DNA of 64,000 nucleotides from Mycolicibacterium aromaticivorans JS19b1 = JCM 16368 (GTDB lineage Bacteria > Actinomycetota > Actinomycetes > Mycobacteriales > Mycobacteriaceae). A program made the position numbers and the translations under genes. Positions 1-8,634 of this stretch are shown in pieces. Below the pieces are notes generated by a model, which saw only the letters and a program-made list of their open reading frames with translations, was not told the DNA's origin and did no database searches. Numbering within the stretch: the first letter of the stretch is position 1; each line of letters opens with the position of its first letter. The stretch spans positions 1,178,001-1,242,000 of the forward strand of contig NZ_JALN02000001.1 of assembly GCF_000559085.1 (NCBI RefSeq), read 5' to 3'.

Positions 1-1001
1 ACCACGTCACCGGCTGCGCAGGCAACACCGGCGACTGTGCGTGGCCCGGTGAGCCTGCGCAGGACGATCGGCACTGTCGGGTGGATGCGCAGGGTTTCCT
101 GGATCACCGCGGCGAGGTAGGGCAGGGTGGCCAACTCAGCCGGTGTGTCGACGGTGGCGAGCTCGTCGAGCACGCGAGTGCGGACACGGTCGTCGCGGTG
201 GATGTGGTGCAGCGCCCACGCCAGCGACGTGGAGCTGGTTTCGTGGCCGGCGGCCAACATCGTCCGCAGCTGGTCGCGCAGCATCTCGTCGGTCAAGCTG
301 TTGCCCTCGTCATCGGTGGCGTCGAGAATCGACGCCAGTACATCGCCCCCGCGCTCACCGCTGCGTCGTCGTTCGTCGATCTGCTCGGACAACAAATCAT
401 CGAGTTGGGTTCGGAAGGCGACCAGCCGGGCCCACGGGCCGTGCCCCGCGATATTGCGGCGCAGCCAAGGCACCAGCATCAGCGCCGCGCCACCGGATCG
501 GAGCAACTGCGTTGTCACTGAGGAGAACTGGCGACGGCGGGCATCATCGGTGACCCCGAACACCACCCGGATCACCACGTCCAGGGTGATCGATTGCGCG
601 GCGCGGCCCACCAACAGCTGATCGCCCGGCCGCAACGCCGCGATCTCCCCCTCCGTGGCCTCGGCGATCAGATCGAGATAGTCACGCATGAGCTCGCCGC
701 GAAACGGTGGCGCCAGGACACTTCGAGCCCGGCGATGCGCCTCCCCGGAGAGCAAGATCAGCGAATTGTTGCCGACGACCGGCTCGATCGGGTTGGGCAA
801 CGGCGCCCTGCACAGTGCCCCCGGCAGGGTGAGAACGTCGCGCGCCCCGTCCATGGTGGTGAAGAACAACACCTCACCCAGTCCGGGAAACAGCACCGTG
901 AACGGTGCGCGGTCGGCGGCGTGGCGCCGGAAGAAACCCTCCGGGTCGATGCCGGCCCACGCCGCGCGCCCGAGTGCGGCCGCTGTCTGCAGCAGACTCA
1001 C
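1..1001 (-). CDS. Cytochrome P450, C-terminus beyond window
   Basis: Haem-thiolate monooxygenase and last visible gene of the minus-strand biosynthetic cluster. Reading from a GTG at 1001 gives 333 residues with no stop before the edge. P450 landmarks are in order: C-helix HxxxR (H89, R93), I-helix AGHETSS (251-257) with the acid-alcohol pair, and K-helix ExxR (E302-R305). The Cys-loop FxxGxxxC would lie outside the window, so the haem ligand cannot be checked. The GTG overlaps the methyltransferase stop by four bases (GTGA), which fixes the start and implies coupling. It probably hydroxylates or otherwise tailors the cluster product; the substrate is unknown. Confidence 0.9.
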   Translation of the reverse strand, partial: MSLLQTAAALGRAAWAGIDPEGFFRRHAADRAPFTVLFPGLGEVLFFTTMDGARDVLTLPGALCRAPLPNPIEPVVGNNSLILLSGEAHRRARSVLAPPFRGELMRDYLDLIAEATEGEIAALRPGDQLLVGRAAQSITLDVVIRVVFGVTDDARRRQFSSVTTQLLRSGGAALMLVPWLRRNIAGHGPWARLVAFRTQLDDLLSEQIDERRRSGERGGDVLASILDATDDEGNSLTDEMLRDQLRTMLAAGHETSSTSLAWALHHIHRDDRVRTRVLDELATVDTPAELATLPYLAAVIQETLRIHPTVPIVLRRLTGPRTVAGVACAAGDV

Positions 1002-1738
1002 GGCAGCCTCGTGCGCCGTGCCAGCACAATGTGATTGCGACCAAGGCGGCTGAACTCGACGGTGATGGCAGGATCGGCGTGGGCGGCCAACGCACGGAAT
1101 GCCGAAGGGCTGTACGCACGCAACGAACTGATCAGACCGTCGTGGGCGAACGGCAGCAGCACGAAGGGCAGCATCGACGCCAGCCGCAGGAGGTGCACGG
1201 GAGCCGACGGCCGATACAGATCGCAGATCAGCAGCGTGTCCGCGACGCGGGTTCCCTCCGCCAGCACGCGCGCGGCCTGAACCGGCGGCAGATGATGAAA
1301 TGACAGGGCGAACAACGCGAGATCGTAGGACCGGTCGGGGGCGTCGATATCGGTGGCGTCGACGCGGCGGACAACCGCTCTCGGATCACTGCCGAGATCG
1401 CCTGCGGCGATGGTGGCCACCGATACCGGATCGACGTCGGTCACCGTGACGCGCGCGTCGGGGCGCAAAGCCAGCACTGCTCGCGACAGCGCCCCGTGAC
1501 CTGCCCCCAACTCCAGGATTCTCGGCTCGATGATGTTCGCGACGAGCGGCAGCGCCCTGGCAGCAAGGTGCTCGTGATCCCGCAGGATCCGGCCCATCCA
1601 GTCCAGAGACCACATCACCTGCCGCTTGACGCGATCGTTGACATCGTCGCGGTCCAGGTATTCCAGCCGGCCGGTCTGCAGACGCCGGTCCAACCAGGAG
1701 GCGTCGAATCCGGCGCGGGGCATGGTCGCGATATCCAC
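998..1738 (-). CDS. Class I SAM-dependent methyltransferase
   Basis: About 246 residues with a Rossmann SAM-binding motif I (ELGAGHG, roughly residues 75-81) and an acidic end of strand beta-2 (TDVDP), typical of small-molecule methyltransferases. A GTG at 1738 is preferred because AGGAGA lies five bases upstream and 15 bases separate it from the previous stop; an ATG at 1723 is the alternative. It overlaps the P450 by four bases. The second methyltransferase in a row in the cluster, it probably acts on an O, N or C position of the same product. The substrate cannot be read from the sequence. Confidence 0.82.
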   Translation of the reverse strand: MDIATMPRAGFDASWLDRRLQTGRLEYLDRDDVNDRVKRQVMWSLDWMGRILRDHEHLAARALPLVANIIEPRILELGAGHGALSRAVLALRPDARVTVTDVDPVSVATIAAGDLGSDPRAVVRRVDATDIDAPDRSYDLALFALSFHHLPPVQAARVLAEGTRVADTLLICDLYRPSAPVHLLRLASMLPFVLLPFAHDGLISSLRAYSPSAFRALAAHADPAITVEFSRLGRNHIVLARRTRLP

Positions 1739-1752
1739 CTGAGTCTCCTCGA

Positions 1753-2859
1753 CTAGCCGGAAAGCGCGTCGTCGACGACGGCCTCCACCACGCACAGCGG
1801 TGAGGCAGTCGGAACCACCCGCGTCATCCGGAACCCTGCGTGCGCCAACAACGTTCGGTACTCCTCGGCGGTACGTTCGCGGGATCCCAGGTTCAGCAGC
1901 ATCTCCAGATCCACCCAGTTTTCCGGCCCGTCACGCCCGTTGTCGCGGACGACCATCTCGACCAGCAGCACAGTGGTCCCCGGGACGGCCGCTGAACGGA
2001 CATTGCGCAGGATGTGCAACGCCTTGTCGTCGGCCCAGTCGTGAATGATGTTCTTCAGCAGATACGCATCGCCGCCGCCAGGCACATGGTCGAAGAACGA
2101 GCCCTCGACGATCTGTACCCGGTCGGCGACACCGTTGGCGCGCAACAACTCCGGCGCACCCGCGACGACCCGGGGCACATCGTAGAGAACGCCTCGCGAC
2201 CGCTGCGCCCTCACCAGGATGGCGGCCAGCATCGCACCCTGTCCCCCGCCGACGTCGACGATCGTGCGGTGTGCGGCGAAATCGTAGCTGGCCACCACGA
2301 CAGCCAGCGTCATCTGGGCGAGGCTGGTCATGGTCTGATCGAAAAGCTTGGCATGCTCGGGTATTTCGATGAGGTAGTCGAAACCTTCCATACCTCTCAG
2401 GGCGGGGACGATCGACTCGCCGGTTCGCACCGAGTCGGTCAGCAGTGTCCAGCGTTCACGCTGCTCTTGCGAGCCTTGGAACATCGCCGCACCTCTCAGC
2501 GAGATCGCCGCGTCCGAGCGAAGGGTGTCGGCAAGGGAATTCAGTGCGTACCGGCCATCGCGGCGGCGCCGGAAGATGCCCCGCCCGATCAGTGCCCGCA
2601 TCAGCCGCCGCAGCGCATCGGGGTCCGCGCGCACCCGCGCGGCAAGCTCGTCGATCGGCAGCGGTCCGTCCGCCAGCGCGTCGGCGACGCCCAGTTGCGC
2701 AGCCGTGGTGATCGCCTGCGCAGGCCAGCCCGACACCACCAACTCCATCATCGCCATCGGTGCGGGCAGCATCCGCTGATGGAGCAACAGCAGGTGATGG
2801 CGCAGCCACTCGACGGCGCGCGCCAGTCCGGCCGGCGGCACCATGACGTTCCTAGGCAT
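1753..2859 (-). CDS. O-methyltransferase, family 2 (plant OMT/CrtF type)
   Basis: 368 residues with the two-part build of methyltransferase family 2. The N-terminal dimerisation/winged-helix half (about 30-115) contains QAITTAAQLGVADAL. The C-terminal SAM fold has DVGGGQG motif I, VLYDVPRVV and the family-typical KNIIHDWADDKALHIL block; its His-Asp region normally carries the general-base histidine. Enzymes of this type methylate hydroxyls of phenolic or polyketide compounds. The start overlaps the MMPL exporter stop by eight bases. Two adjacent, dissimilar methyltransferases suggest a product methylated at two positions. Confidence 0.88.
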   Translation of the reverse strand: MPRNVMVPPAGLARAVEWLRHHLLLLHQRMLPAPMAMMELVVSGWPAQAITTAAQLGVADALADGPLPIDELAARVRADPDALRRLMRALIGRGIFRRRRDGRYALNSLADTLRSDAAISLRGAAMFQGSQEQRERWTLLTDSVRTGESIVPALRGMEGFDYLIEIPEHAKLFDQTMTSLAQMTLAVVVASYDFAAHRTIVDVGGGQGAMLAAILVRAQRSRGVLYDVPRVVAGAPELLRANGVADRVQIVEGSFFDHVPGGGDAYLLKNIIHDWADDKALHILRNVRSAAVPGTTVLLVEMVVRDNGRDGPENWVDLEMLLNLGSRERTAEEYRTLLAHAGFRMTRVVPTASPLCVVEAVVDDALSG

Positions 2860-5086
2860 GCGAGGCCTCCCTGATCCCGAACCGATCGTGTAAGCGCGCC
2901 AGAGGCTTTGGCGCCCACCAGTTGAACCGGCCCATCACGTGCATGAAGGCGGGTACGAGCAGGACACGCACCAGCGTGGCGTCGGCGAGGATCGCCAGCG
3001 TCAGGCCGACGCCAAGCATGCGCAGGAAGGACACCTGAGCCCCCGAGAGCGCCGCGAACGTAATGGCCATGATCAGAGCCGCGGCCGTGATCACCCGCGC
3101 GGTGTGGGCGAGTCCCAGCGCGACGCTCCTGTCGTTGTCGGCGGCGGTCTTGGCGCTCGCCAGCCAGAACTCGCGGATGCGCGACACCAGGAACACCTCG
3201 TAGTCCATCGAGAGGCCGAAGGCGATGCAGAACAACAATACCGGGATGCTGATCGCCAGGGTGCCCGTCGACGTCGTACCCAAAGCATCGAGGTTGCCGT
3301 CCTGGAATATCCACACCAGCGCACCGAACGCGGCGGTCAACGACAAGACGTTGAGAATCAACGCCTTCAGCGGTACCACGACACTGCCGGTCATCAAAAA
3401 CAGGAGCACGAACGTGATTACGGCGATGATCGCCAGAACCACGCCCAACCGCGAGGCGATGGCGCTGGCGGTATCACGGTTGACCTGGGGGGTCCCGCCG
3501 ATCAACACCCGGTGACCGGCCGGGGTGGGAACCGCGTGCAGCTGATCGAGCAGCGTCTCGGATGCCTGGGAGTACAGGGGTGTAGTGCTGGTGACGGTGA
3601 GGAACGCGCTGTTGTTCCTGATCGCGGTCGCCGCCGTCGGCGGACCCACGGATGCGCCGCCGACGAACGTCACGCCGGGCGAGGAGACAGAGGACACGCC
3701 TGATACCCGGGACAGCTCAGCGGCATAACCGTCGAGCTGTGCGGGGGTGACGCCTCCGAGATCCGGTATGACGACGGTCAGATTCTTGGCCAGGTCCGCG
3801 GCGAACTGTGTGCGCAACTGGTCGCCGACCAGCTGCGCCGAACTCGACGTCGGAAGGACACGGTCGTCGGGCACTCCCCATCGGACGCCGAGGAACGGCG
3901 CGCCGAGCAAGGTCAGCAGCGCCACGATGGCCAGACCGATTGGCACCGCCTTGCGCATGGAGAACATCGCCAGCCGATACCAGGGGCCGTCCTCCACCGG
4001 CCGGACAGCCGCGACGGGGCGTCGCAGCCACTTGCGCAGGTCCAGCGAGTCGAGGCGATCACCGAGCAATACGATGGCCGAAGGAGCCACGAAAATCGCT
4101 GCGAGAGAAGCGAATACAACGACGGCCACACCCGCGTAGCCGAAGGACTTCAGGGTGTAGATCGGGAACAGCACCATCGCCGACATCGACAGCGCGACGG
4201 TCATCGCGGAGAACAACACCGTCCGACCGGCGGACGTCATGGTGCGGATCAGGGCGCGGTCACGGCTGGCACCGCCTGCCAGTTCGTCGCGGAACCGGCT
4301 CAGCAGCAGCAGCGTGTAGTCGATCGCCAGCGCCAGCCCAAGGGCGGCAGCGAGATTGAGGGCGAAGATCGATACGTCCGTGACGAAGGTGATCGCATGC
4401 AGCACGGCCATCGCGCCGAAGATCGCTACGGCGCCCACCGCCAGGGGCAGCGACGCCGCGACCAGACCGCCGAACACCCACACCAGCACCAGGAAACTCA
4501 GCGGAATCGCAACGCCTTCCATGACTTTCAGGTCTTTTTCGCTCTGCTGGTTGATCTCCAGCATCATGGTCGATTCGCCGCCGGCCCGCACGGTCACGTC
4601 GTCACGGTTGTGCACCACCGTGCTGATCAGTGCCCCGGCATTCTTCGGCGCGCTGTTGTCACCGCCGGTGATGCCGGCCACGATGACGCCGATCGTGCCG
4701 TCCTTGCTGATCAGCGAGGTCGCTGCCGACGGCGGCGCGGTCCAGGGCGAGGTGACCGTCGCAACCGTCGGCGACTGAGTCAGTGTCCGCACGATGTCGG
4801 TGCCCACTGTGCGCGCAGCCGCTGAATCGACCCCATCGGGTGAACTGACCGTGATCAGCAGCGGCATGTCACCCTGGCCGAAAGTGCTGGCCAACAGAGC
4901 TTTCACCTGTGACGATTGGGCACCGGGATCGGTGAGACCGCCCGCGGAGAGCCGGCCCGCCACCGGAATGCCGAATGCCGCCGCACCGGCGACGACGAGC
5001 AGCGCGAGCGCGATCATCCGTCGGGGAGCACGCATCGCAAGCCGCGCGATCCCGGCTAACACGGCGACAGGGTCCCCGCCAGCCAT
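2852..5086 (-). CDS. MMPL/RND-family membrane exporter
   Basis: About 744 residues. The two-fold RND layout is visible: TM1, a soluble loop of roughly 150 residues, a TM2-6 bundle with LGLALAIDYTLLLLSRFRDE, then TM7, a second loop and TM8-12 with FGLSMDYEVFLVSRIREFW. Those two Asp-Tyr motifs (TM4 and TM10) are the proton-relay signature of MMPL proteins. It lacks the long C-terminal extension of large mycobacterial MmpLs and resembles the short antibiotic-export type. The ATG at 5086 overlaps the ligase by 31 bases; a GTG at 5062 overlaps by seven and is also plausible. It probably exports the cluster product. Confidence 0.88.
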   Translation of the reverse strand: MAGGDPVAVLAGIARLAMRAPRRMIALALLVVAGAAAFGIPVAGRLSAGGLTDPGAQSSQVKALLASTFGQGDMPLLITVSSPDGVDSAAARTVGTDIVRTLTQSPTVATVTSPWTAPPSAATSLISKDGTIGVIVAGITGGDNSAPKNAGALISTVVHNRDDVTVRAGGESTMMLEINQQSEKDLKVMEGVAIPLSFLVLVWVFGGLVAASLPLAVGAVAIFGAMAVLHAITFVTDVSIFALNLAAALGLALAIDYTLLLLSRFRDELAGGASRDRALIRTMTSAGRTVLFSAMTVALSMSAMVLFPIYTLKSFGYAGVAVVVFASLAAIFVAPSAIVLLGDRLDSLDLRKWLRRPVAAVRPVEDGPWYRLAMFSMRKAVPIGLAIVALLTLLGAPFLGVRWGVPDDRVLPTSSSAQLVGDQLRTQFAADLAKNLTVVIPDLGGVTPAQLDGYAAELSRVSGVSSVSSPGVTFVGGASVGPPTAATAIRNNSAFLTVTSTTPLYSQASETLLDQLHAVPTPAGHRVLIGGTPQVNRDTASAIASRLGVVLAIIAVITFVLLFLMTGSVVVPLKALILNVLSLTAAFGALVWIFQDGNLDALGTTSTGTLAISIPVLLFCIAFGLSMDYEVFLVSRIREFWLASAKTAADNDRSVALGLAHTARVITAAALIMAITFAALSGAQVSFLRMLGVGLTLAILADATLVRVLLVPAFMHVMGRFNWWAPKPLARLHDRFGIREASHA

Positions 5087-6666
5087 TGGGTGCGCGCTTC
5101 GATGCGTCGCATCTTCCCGCTCGACGTCCGTGGCAGGGTGCCCGGCGCCAGCAGCTCGACGTGTCCGACGGCGATGCCGGTGTGCTCCAGCACCCGGGCC
5201 GCCACATCGCTCGCCAGATCCTCGGGTGCGTCCGCGGTGGTCTCGACGAGCATCGCCAGGGCCTCGTCCTGCGTGTCGGGCGGTACGTACCCCACCGCGA
5301 CCGCACATCCGGCGCGGACGCCGGCCAGCCCATCAAGGGCGGCCTCGAAATCCTGCGGTGCATGGTTGGCGCCGCGGATGATCACGGTCTCCTTGGTGCG
5401 GCCGCACACGAAAAGCTCACCGTCGTGGACTAATCCGACGTCGCCGCAGTCCAGCCAGCCGTCCGACAGCACCTGCGCGGTGAGGTCGGCACGGCCGAAG
5501 TATCCGGTCATCACGCTGGGTCCACGAACGAAGATGTGCCCAACCTCGCCGTCGGGCAGTCGCCGGGAGTCGTCGTCGCGGATCTCCACCTCGACGCCGG
5601 CCAGGGGACGTCCGGTGCTCACCAGTTCCCGGTCGCCGAGCCGGTGCACGCCGAACATGGTGCCCGCCGGCGTGAACGTGACCGCCAGCGACGCCTCGGC
5701 CAGTCCGTAGACCGGTGTGAACGCCCGCGCGTCGAACCCCCACCGCTCGAACCGCTCACTGAATCGGCGCTGCACGTCGGCGCTGGTCAACTCGGCGCCG
5801 TTCAGACACAGTCGCCACGAGCTCAGGTCGACACCGTCGAGTTCGTCGTCGCGGATCCGCTTGAGGCACAGCCCGAACGCGAAGTTCGGTGCAGCGGTGA
5901 CCGTTCCGCGGTGCCGTGAGATCGCGCGCAACCATGCCGCGGGGACGGCCAGGAACAGCTCGGGCGGCAGCAGTACCAAGGGCCGCGGAAGATAGAACGC
6001 GCTCAGCAGGTTCCCGATCAGTCCCATGTCGTGATAGAGCGGCAGCCAGGTGACACCGACCTGTTCGGGCATGCCCGCCGCCGCGAAGTAGTCCGCGATC
6101 GCGGCGAGGTTGGCCAACAGGTTGCGGTGGCTCAGTGCGACGGGTTTCGGGTCATGGGTGGTGCCGGAGGAGAACTGGATCAGTGCAATGTCGTCGGCGG
6201 ACGCATCGATGTCACGGCGGCTCACCCCGTCGAGTTCGGCTGCCGTTCGGCACTTCGCCCCCACCGCTTCGAGCAGCGGACGAATGCGATCCTCGGTGAG
6301 CACCAGGACCGCGTCGACCGCCTGCAGCATCGCGGCGGTGCGATCGCGGTACTCGTCGAGCTTGCCCAGCCGCACCGGCGGGTACAGCGGTACCGGGATG
6401 GCGCCCGCGTAGAGGGCACCAAAGAAGCAGGCGACGAATTCCGGGCCGGTCGGCAGTACCAGTGCAACCCGCTGACCGGGCTCAACGCCGTTGTCGTGCA
6501 GGCCCGCCGCCACCGAACGCGCCCGCCGGGCGATATCGGCCATCGGCACGTCGGTGTCGACCTCGTTACGGTCGACAAAGATCAAATTCTTGTCGCGCAG
6601 TGCTGCCGCGTCGAGCATCTCGGTGAGAGTCTCGAACTTGGGCCGGACCGCCGGGGTGCTGTTCAC
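5056..6666 (-). CDS. Fatty acyl-AMP ligase (FAAL/FadD type)
   Basis: 536-residue member of the ANL adenylating superfamily. The order SSGTT phosphate loop, YGLAEAS motif, GDVG hinge region and C-terminal PRTSSGKMRR (catalytic Lys) is intact. The YGLAEASLAVTF stretch and the context (ACP directly upstream, no CoA enzyme) favour a FAAL that makes acyl-adenylate and loads an ACP rather than CoA. The phosphate loop is divergent: SSGTTHDPKP instead of the usual SSG(S/T)TGxPKG. The GTG start overlaps the ACP stop by four bases (GTGA). It would supply the fatty acyl starter of the pathway. Confidence 0.88.
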   Translation of the reverse strand: MNSTPAVRPKFETLTEMLDAAALRDKNLIFVDRNEVDTDVPMADIARRARSVAAGLHDNGVEPGQRVALVLPTGPEFVACFFGALYAGAIPVPLYPPVRLGKLDEYRDRTAAMLQAVDAVLVLTEDRIRPLLEAVGAKCRTAAELDGVSRRDIDASADDIALIQFSSGTTHDPKPVALSHRNLLANLAAIADYFAAAGMPEQVGVTWLPLYHDMGLIGNLLSAFYLPRPLVLLPPELFLAVPAAWLRAISRHRGTVTAAPNFAFGLCLKRIRDDELDGVDLSSWRLCLNGAELTSADVQRRFSERFERWGFDARAFTPVYGLAEASLAVTFTPAGTMFGVHRLGDRELVSTGRPLAGVEVEIRDDDSRRLPDGEVGHIFVRGPSVMTGYFGRADLTAQVLSDGWLDCGDVGLVHDGELFVCGRTKETVIIRGANHAPQDFEAALDGLAGVRAGCAVAVGYVPPDTQDEALAMLVETTADAPEDLASDVAARVLEHTGIAVGHVELLAPGTLPRTSSGKMRRIEARTQWLAGTLSPC

Positions 6667-6932
6667 GACCGTTCCTGGATGCGACGCTGCACCAGCCGGG
6701 CCAAGTCGCCGACGGTGCGCAAGTCGTCACTGTCCTCAGCGTCCAGCTCGATGTCGTAGCGGGCTTCGATTCGGAACACCAGCGACAACACCCGGGCCGA
6801 GTCCATGCCCGCGTCCTGGAGTCCCGAGTCAGCGGTAAGGGCTGTGGCGCACTCGGTTTCGGCCTGGATCATGCCGATGATGTCGTCGACTACGGTGTTC
6901 ATCGACGTCGGTTGGCCGTCGGCTGCAGTCAT
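6663..6932 (-). CDS. Acyl carrier protein
   Basis: Small (89-residue) acidic protein with the phosphopantetheine attachment context AGMDSARVLSL, in which the Ser of Asp-Ser is the modified residue, followed by a conserved helix (FRIEARYDIELD) and a last helix (TVGDLARLVQ). The ATG at 6932 overlaps the KAS III-like stop by four bases (ATGA); an internal ATG at 6902 would give 79 residues. It lies between the acyl-AMP ligase and the ketosynthase-like gene, so it is the obvious shuttle carrying the activated acyl chain between them. Confidence 0.9.
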   Translation of the reverse strand: MTAADGQPTSMNTVVDDIIGMIQAETECATALTADSGLQDAGMDSARVLSLVFRIEARYDIELDAEDSDDLRTVGDLARLVQRRIQERS

Positions 6933-7954
6933 GTGCGGCTTCCGCCCCATTGGATGGCGGCGGCGCCTGCGAAGTCCCCGGCGTGCGCGAACCCGGCCAT
7001 CATCACGATGTCGCCGGCACCGATCTGGCCGTCGAGGACTGCCGCCTCCAGGTTCACCGGGATGGCGACGGCGAACAGGTTGCCGCACTCCTGGAATGTG
7101 TCGCGATGCCGATCAGGCGAAATCCCCAGTGCCTCATTCCAGTTCCGCAACAGCAGCCGGTTCGGTTGATTGGTGACCAGCAGGTCGAGATCGACCGGCT
7201 TGACCCCGATCCGGTCGCACACCGCGCGCACCACCTGGGGTACCTGCCGGTTGCCGCGGGCAAGAACCTTGATGATCTTGCCTTCGTTGAACCCGACGTA
7301 GCCCTGACCGGGCCCGGCCTCCCACCAGCGCCGCGCGGGATCGGCGGCCAACGTCATGTCGGTCGCGTTCTCGCCGTAGTAGCGGCATTCGATGTCGAGG
7401 ACCGGTGAACTGTCCGACACGGTGACCAACCCGACCGCCGCGCCGTCGCCGGGCACCGACGCCTGGGCGAGCTTACGCACCTGCTCCTGCTCGAAGATCT
7501 TGCCTGCGGCGTTCTGCGCGACCGCGATCAGCGCGGTCCGCCCGGCACCGCTCGCCAGCAGCTGGCGCGCGAGCTTGAGCATCAACACAAACGCCGCGCA
7601 GCCACCGTTGTGGACGTCGATGATCCACTCGGGATTGATGCCCAGCCGCTTGGCGACTTCGCCGCCGGCGCCGAGGATCGGCAGATCCGGCAGCTGCGAA
7701 TGGGTCAGCAGCACATCGACGTCGTCGAGCACCGCTGGCCCGTGCCGGTCGATCAGTGCACCGACGGCACGCTGGATCATGTCGACGTTGGACTCGTCGT
7801 CGGCGGCATGGTGACGGAAGTTCGGCGGCCGGAACATGGGGTTGTCCCGCATGTCGTCGTCACCGCTTAATTGGGTGTACCACTCTGCGGAAACCCGGTT
7901 TTCGGGCAGATAGGTGGCGACATCGATCAGGCTGACGGTGGGCTGGCTCATCAT
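6929..7954 (-). CDS. KAS III (FabH)-like thiolase-fold enzyme with altered catalytic triad
   Basis: 341 residues with thiolase fold. The nucleophile region is VHNGGCAAFVLML (Cys conserved) and the last catalytic region is ECGNLFAVAIPV (Asn conserved). Where FabH proteins have HQAN, this protein reads NQPN, so the catalytic His appears to be Asn. It may therefore be an acyltransferase or a non-decarboxylative condensing enzyme rather than a classical malonyl-ACP condensing enzyme; this is inference. The ATG at 7954 overlaps the upstream stop (ATGA). It presumably takes an acyl group from, or gives it to, the adjacent ACP. Confidence 0.85.
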   Translation of the reverse strand: MMSQPTVSLIDVATYLPENRVSAEWYTQLSGDDDMRDNPMFRPPNFRHHAADDESNVDMIQRAVGALIDRHGPAVLDDVDVLLTHSQLPDLPILGAGGEVAKRLGINPEWIIDVHNGGCAAFVLMLKLARQLLASGAGRTALIAVAQNAAGKIFEQEQVRKLAQASVPGDGAAVGLVTVSDSSPVLDIECRYYGENATDMTLAADPARRWWEAGPGQGYVGFNEGKIIKVLARGNRQVPQVVRAVCDRIGVKPVDLDLLVTNQPNRLLLRNWNEALGISPDRHRDTFQECGNLFAVAIPVNLEAAVLDGQIGAGDIVMMAGFAHAGDFAGAAAIQWGGSRT

Positions 7955-8634
7955 TCGCGCATCCAATCCGGGGTGATAGGCAAGCCGTTACGGTGGCGGT
8001 ATTCGGCGATCGCCTTGAGATTCTTCAACTCCAGAAGGTGCCCGGCGCCGAACATGTCCCAGAAGTCCCCCACCCAGACCGGCCGCTGCGGCGGGGCGGC
8101 GTCCGGGTACGGGTTCTCGTCGTAGAACGGGTGGTGACAGTTCGTCCACAACACCACCGAACCCGGCTTGTTGAACACCACCTGCGCATCGACCACCCGC
8201 ATCAGGTAGATCATCCACAGGTGCTTGCCCTGATCCCAGGCGCAGTGGTAGTCCACGGTGCGGGCATCCCGGTTGGCCACCGTGCGGGTGTAGATCTCGG
8301 TTTCGGTACCCAGCCGGTCGTAGGCCAGCCAGAGGCCGTCCTCCTCGGTGCGGGTGAATCCCCGCAGACTGTAGGTCCATTCCTCCAGGGACCGGGTGTC
8401 CGCCAGATAGTCGAAGAGTGCGTCGGGCGGGCAGTCGATGTAGTCGTTGACGGTGCAGAACTCGCCGAAGACCTCGTCATGCGGATACACCGCGTGGATC
8501 ATCTCCATCAGCACCGGGGTGGCTTTCTCCCGGGGCGAGGTCTCGATGCGCATCAGCCCCGGGATCGGGTCGGTGCCGCCCCCGATCTGATGATTGTGGT
8601 GTGCGGCGATATCCTCGAGCGCGGGCAGTGTCAT
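7951..8634 (-). CDS. SRPBCC/polyketide cyclase-like protein
   Basis: 227 residues. The central part (about 55-190) reads as a START/SRPBCC helix-grip domain: DYIDCPPDALFDYLADTRSLEEW is the typical beta1-alpha1 segment, followed by alternating strands. No catalytic residues are diagnostic. Members of this superfamily bind hydrophobic ligands and include polyketide aromatases/cyclases. Four-base overlaps with the genes on both sides (ATGA at each end) place it firmly in the operon. It may bind, cyclise or dehydrate the pathway intermediate. It has about 50 extra N-terminal residues before the domain. Confidence 0.72.
   Translation of the reverse strand: MTLPALEDIAAHHNHQIGGGTDPIPGLMRIETSPREKATPVLMEMIHAVYPHDEVFGEFCTVNDYIDCPPDALFDYLADTRSLEEWTYSLRGFTRTEEDGLWLAYDRLGTETEIYTRTVANRDARTVDYHCAWDQGKHLWMIYLMRVVDAQVVFNKPGSVVLWTNCHHPFYDENPYPDAAPPQRPVWVGDFWDMFGAGHLLELKNLKAIAEYRHRNGLPITPDWMRE

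Noticed and set aside
5087..5308. 74 extra N-terminal residues for the MMPL protein
   Set aside because: They are Arg/Gly-rich, lie wholly within the acyl-AMP ligase gene in another frame, and resemble no MMPL start.
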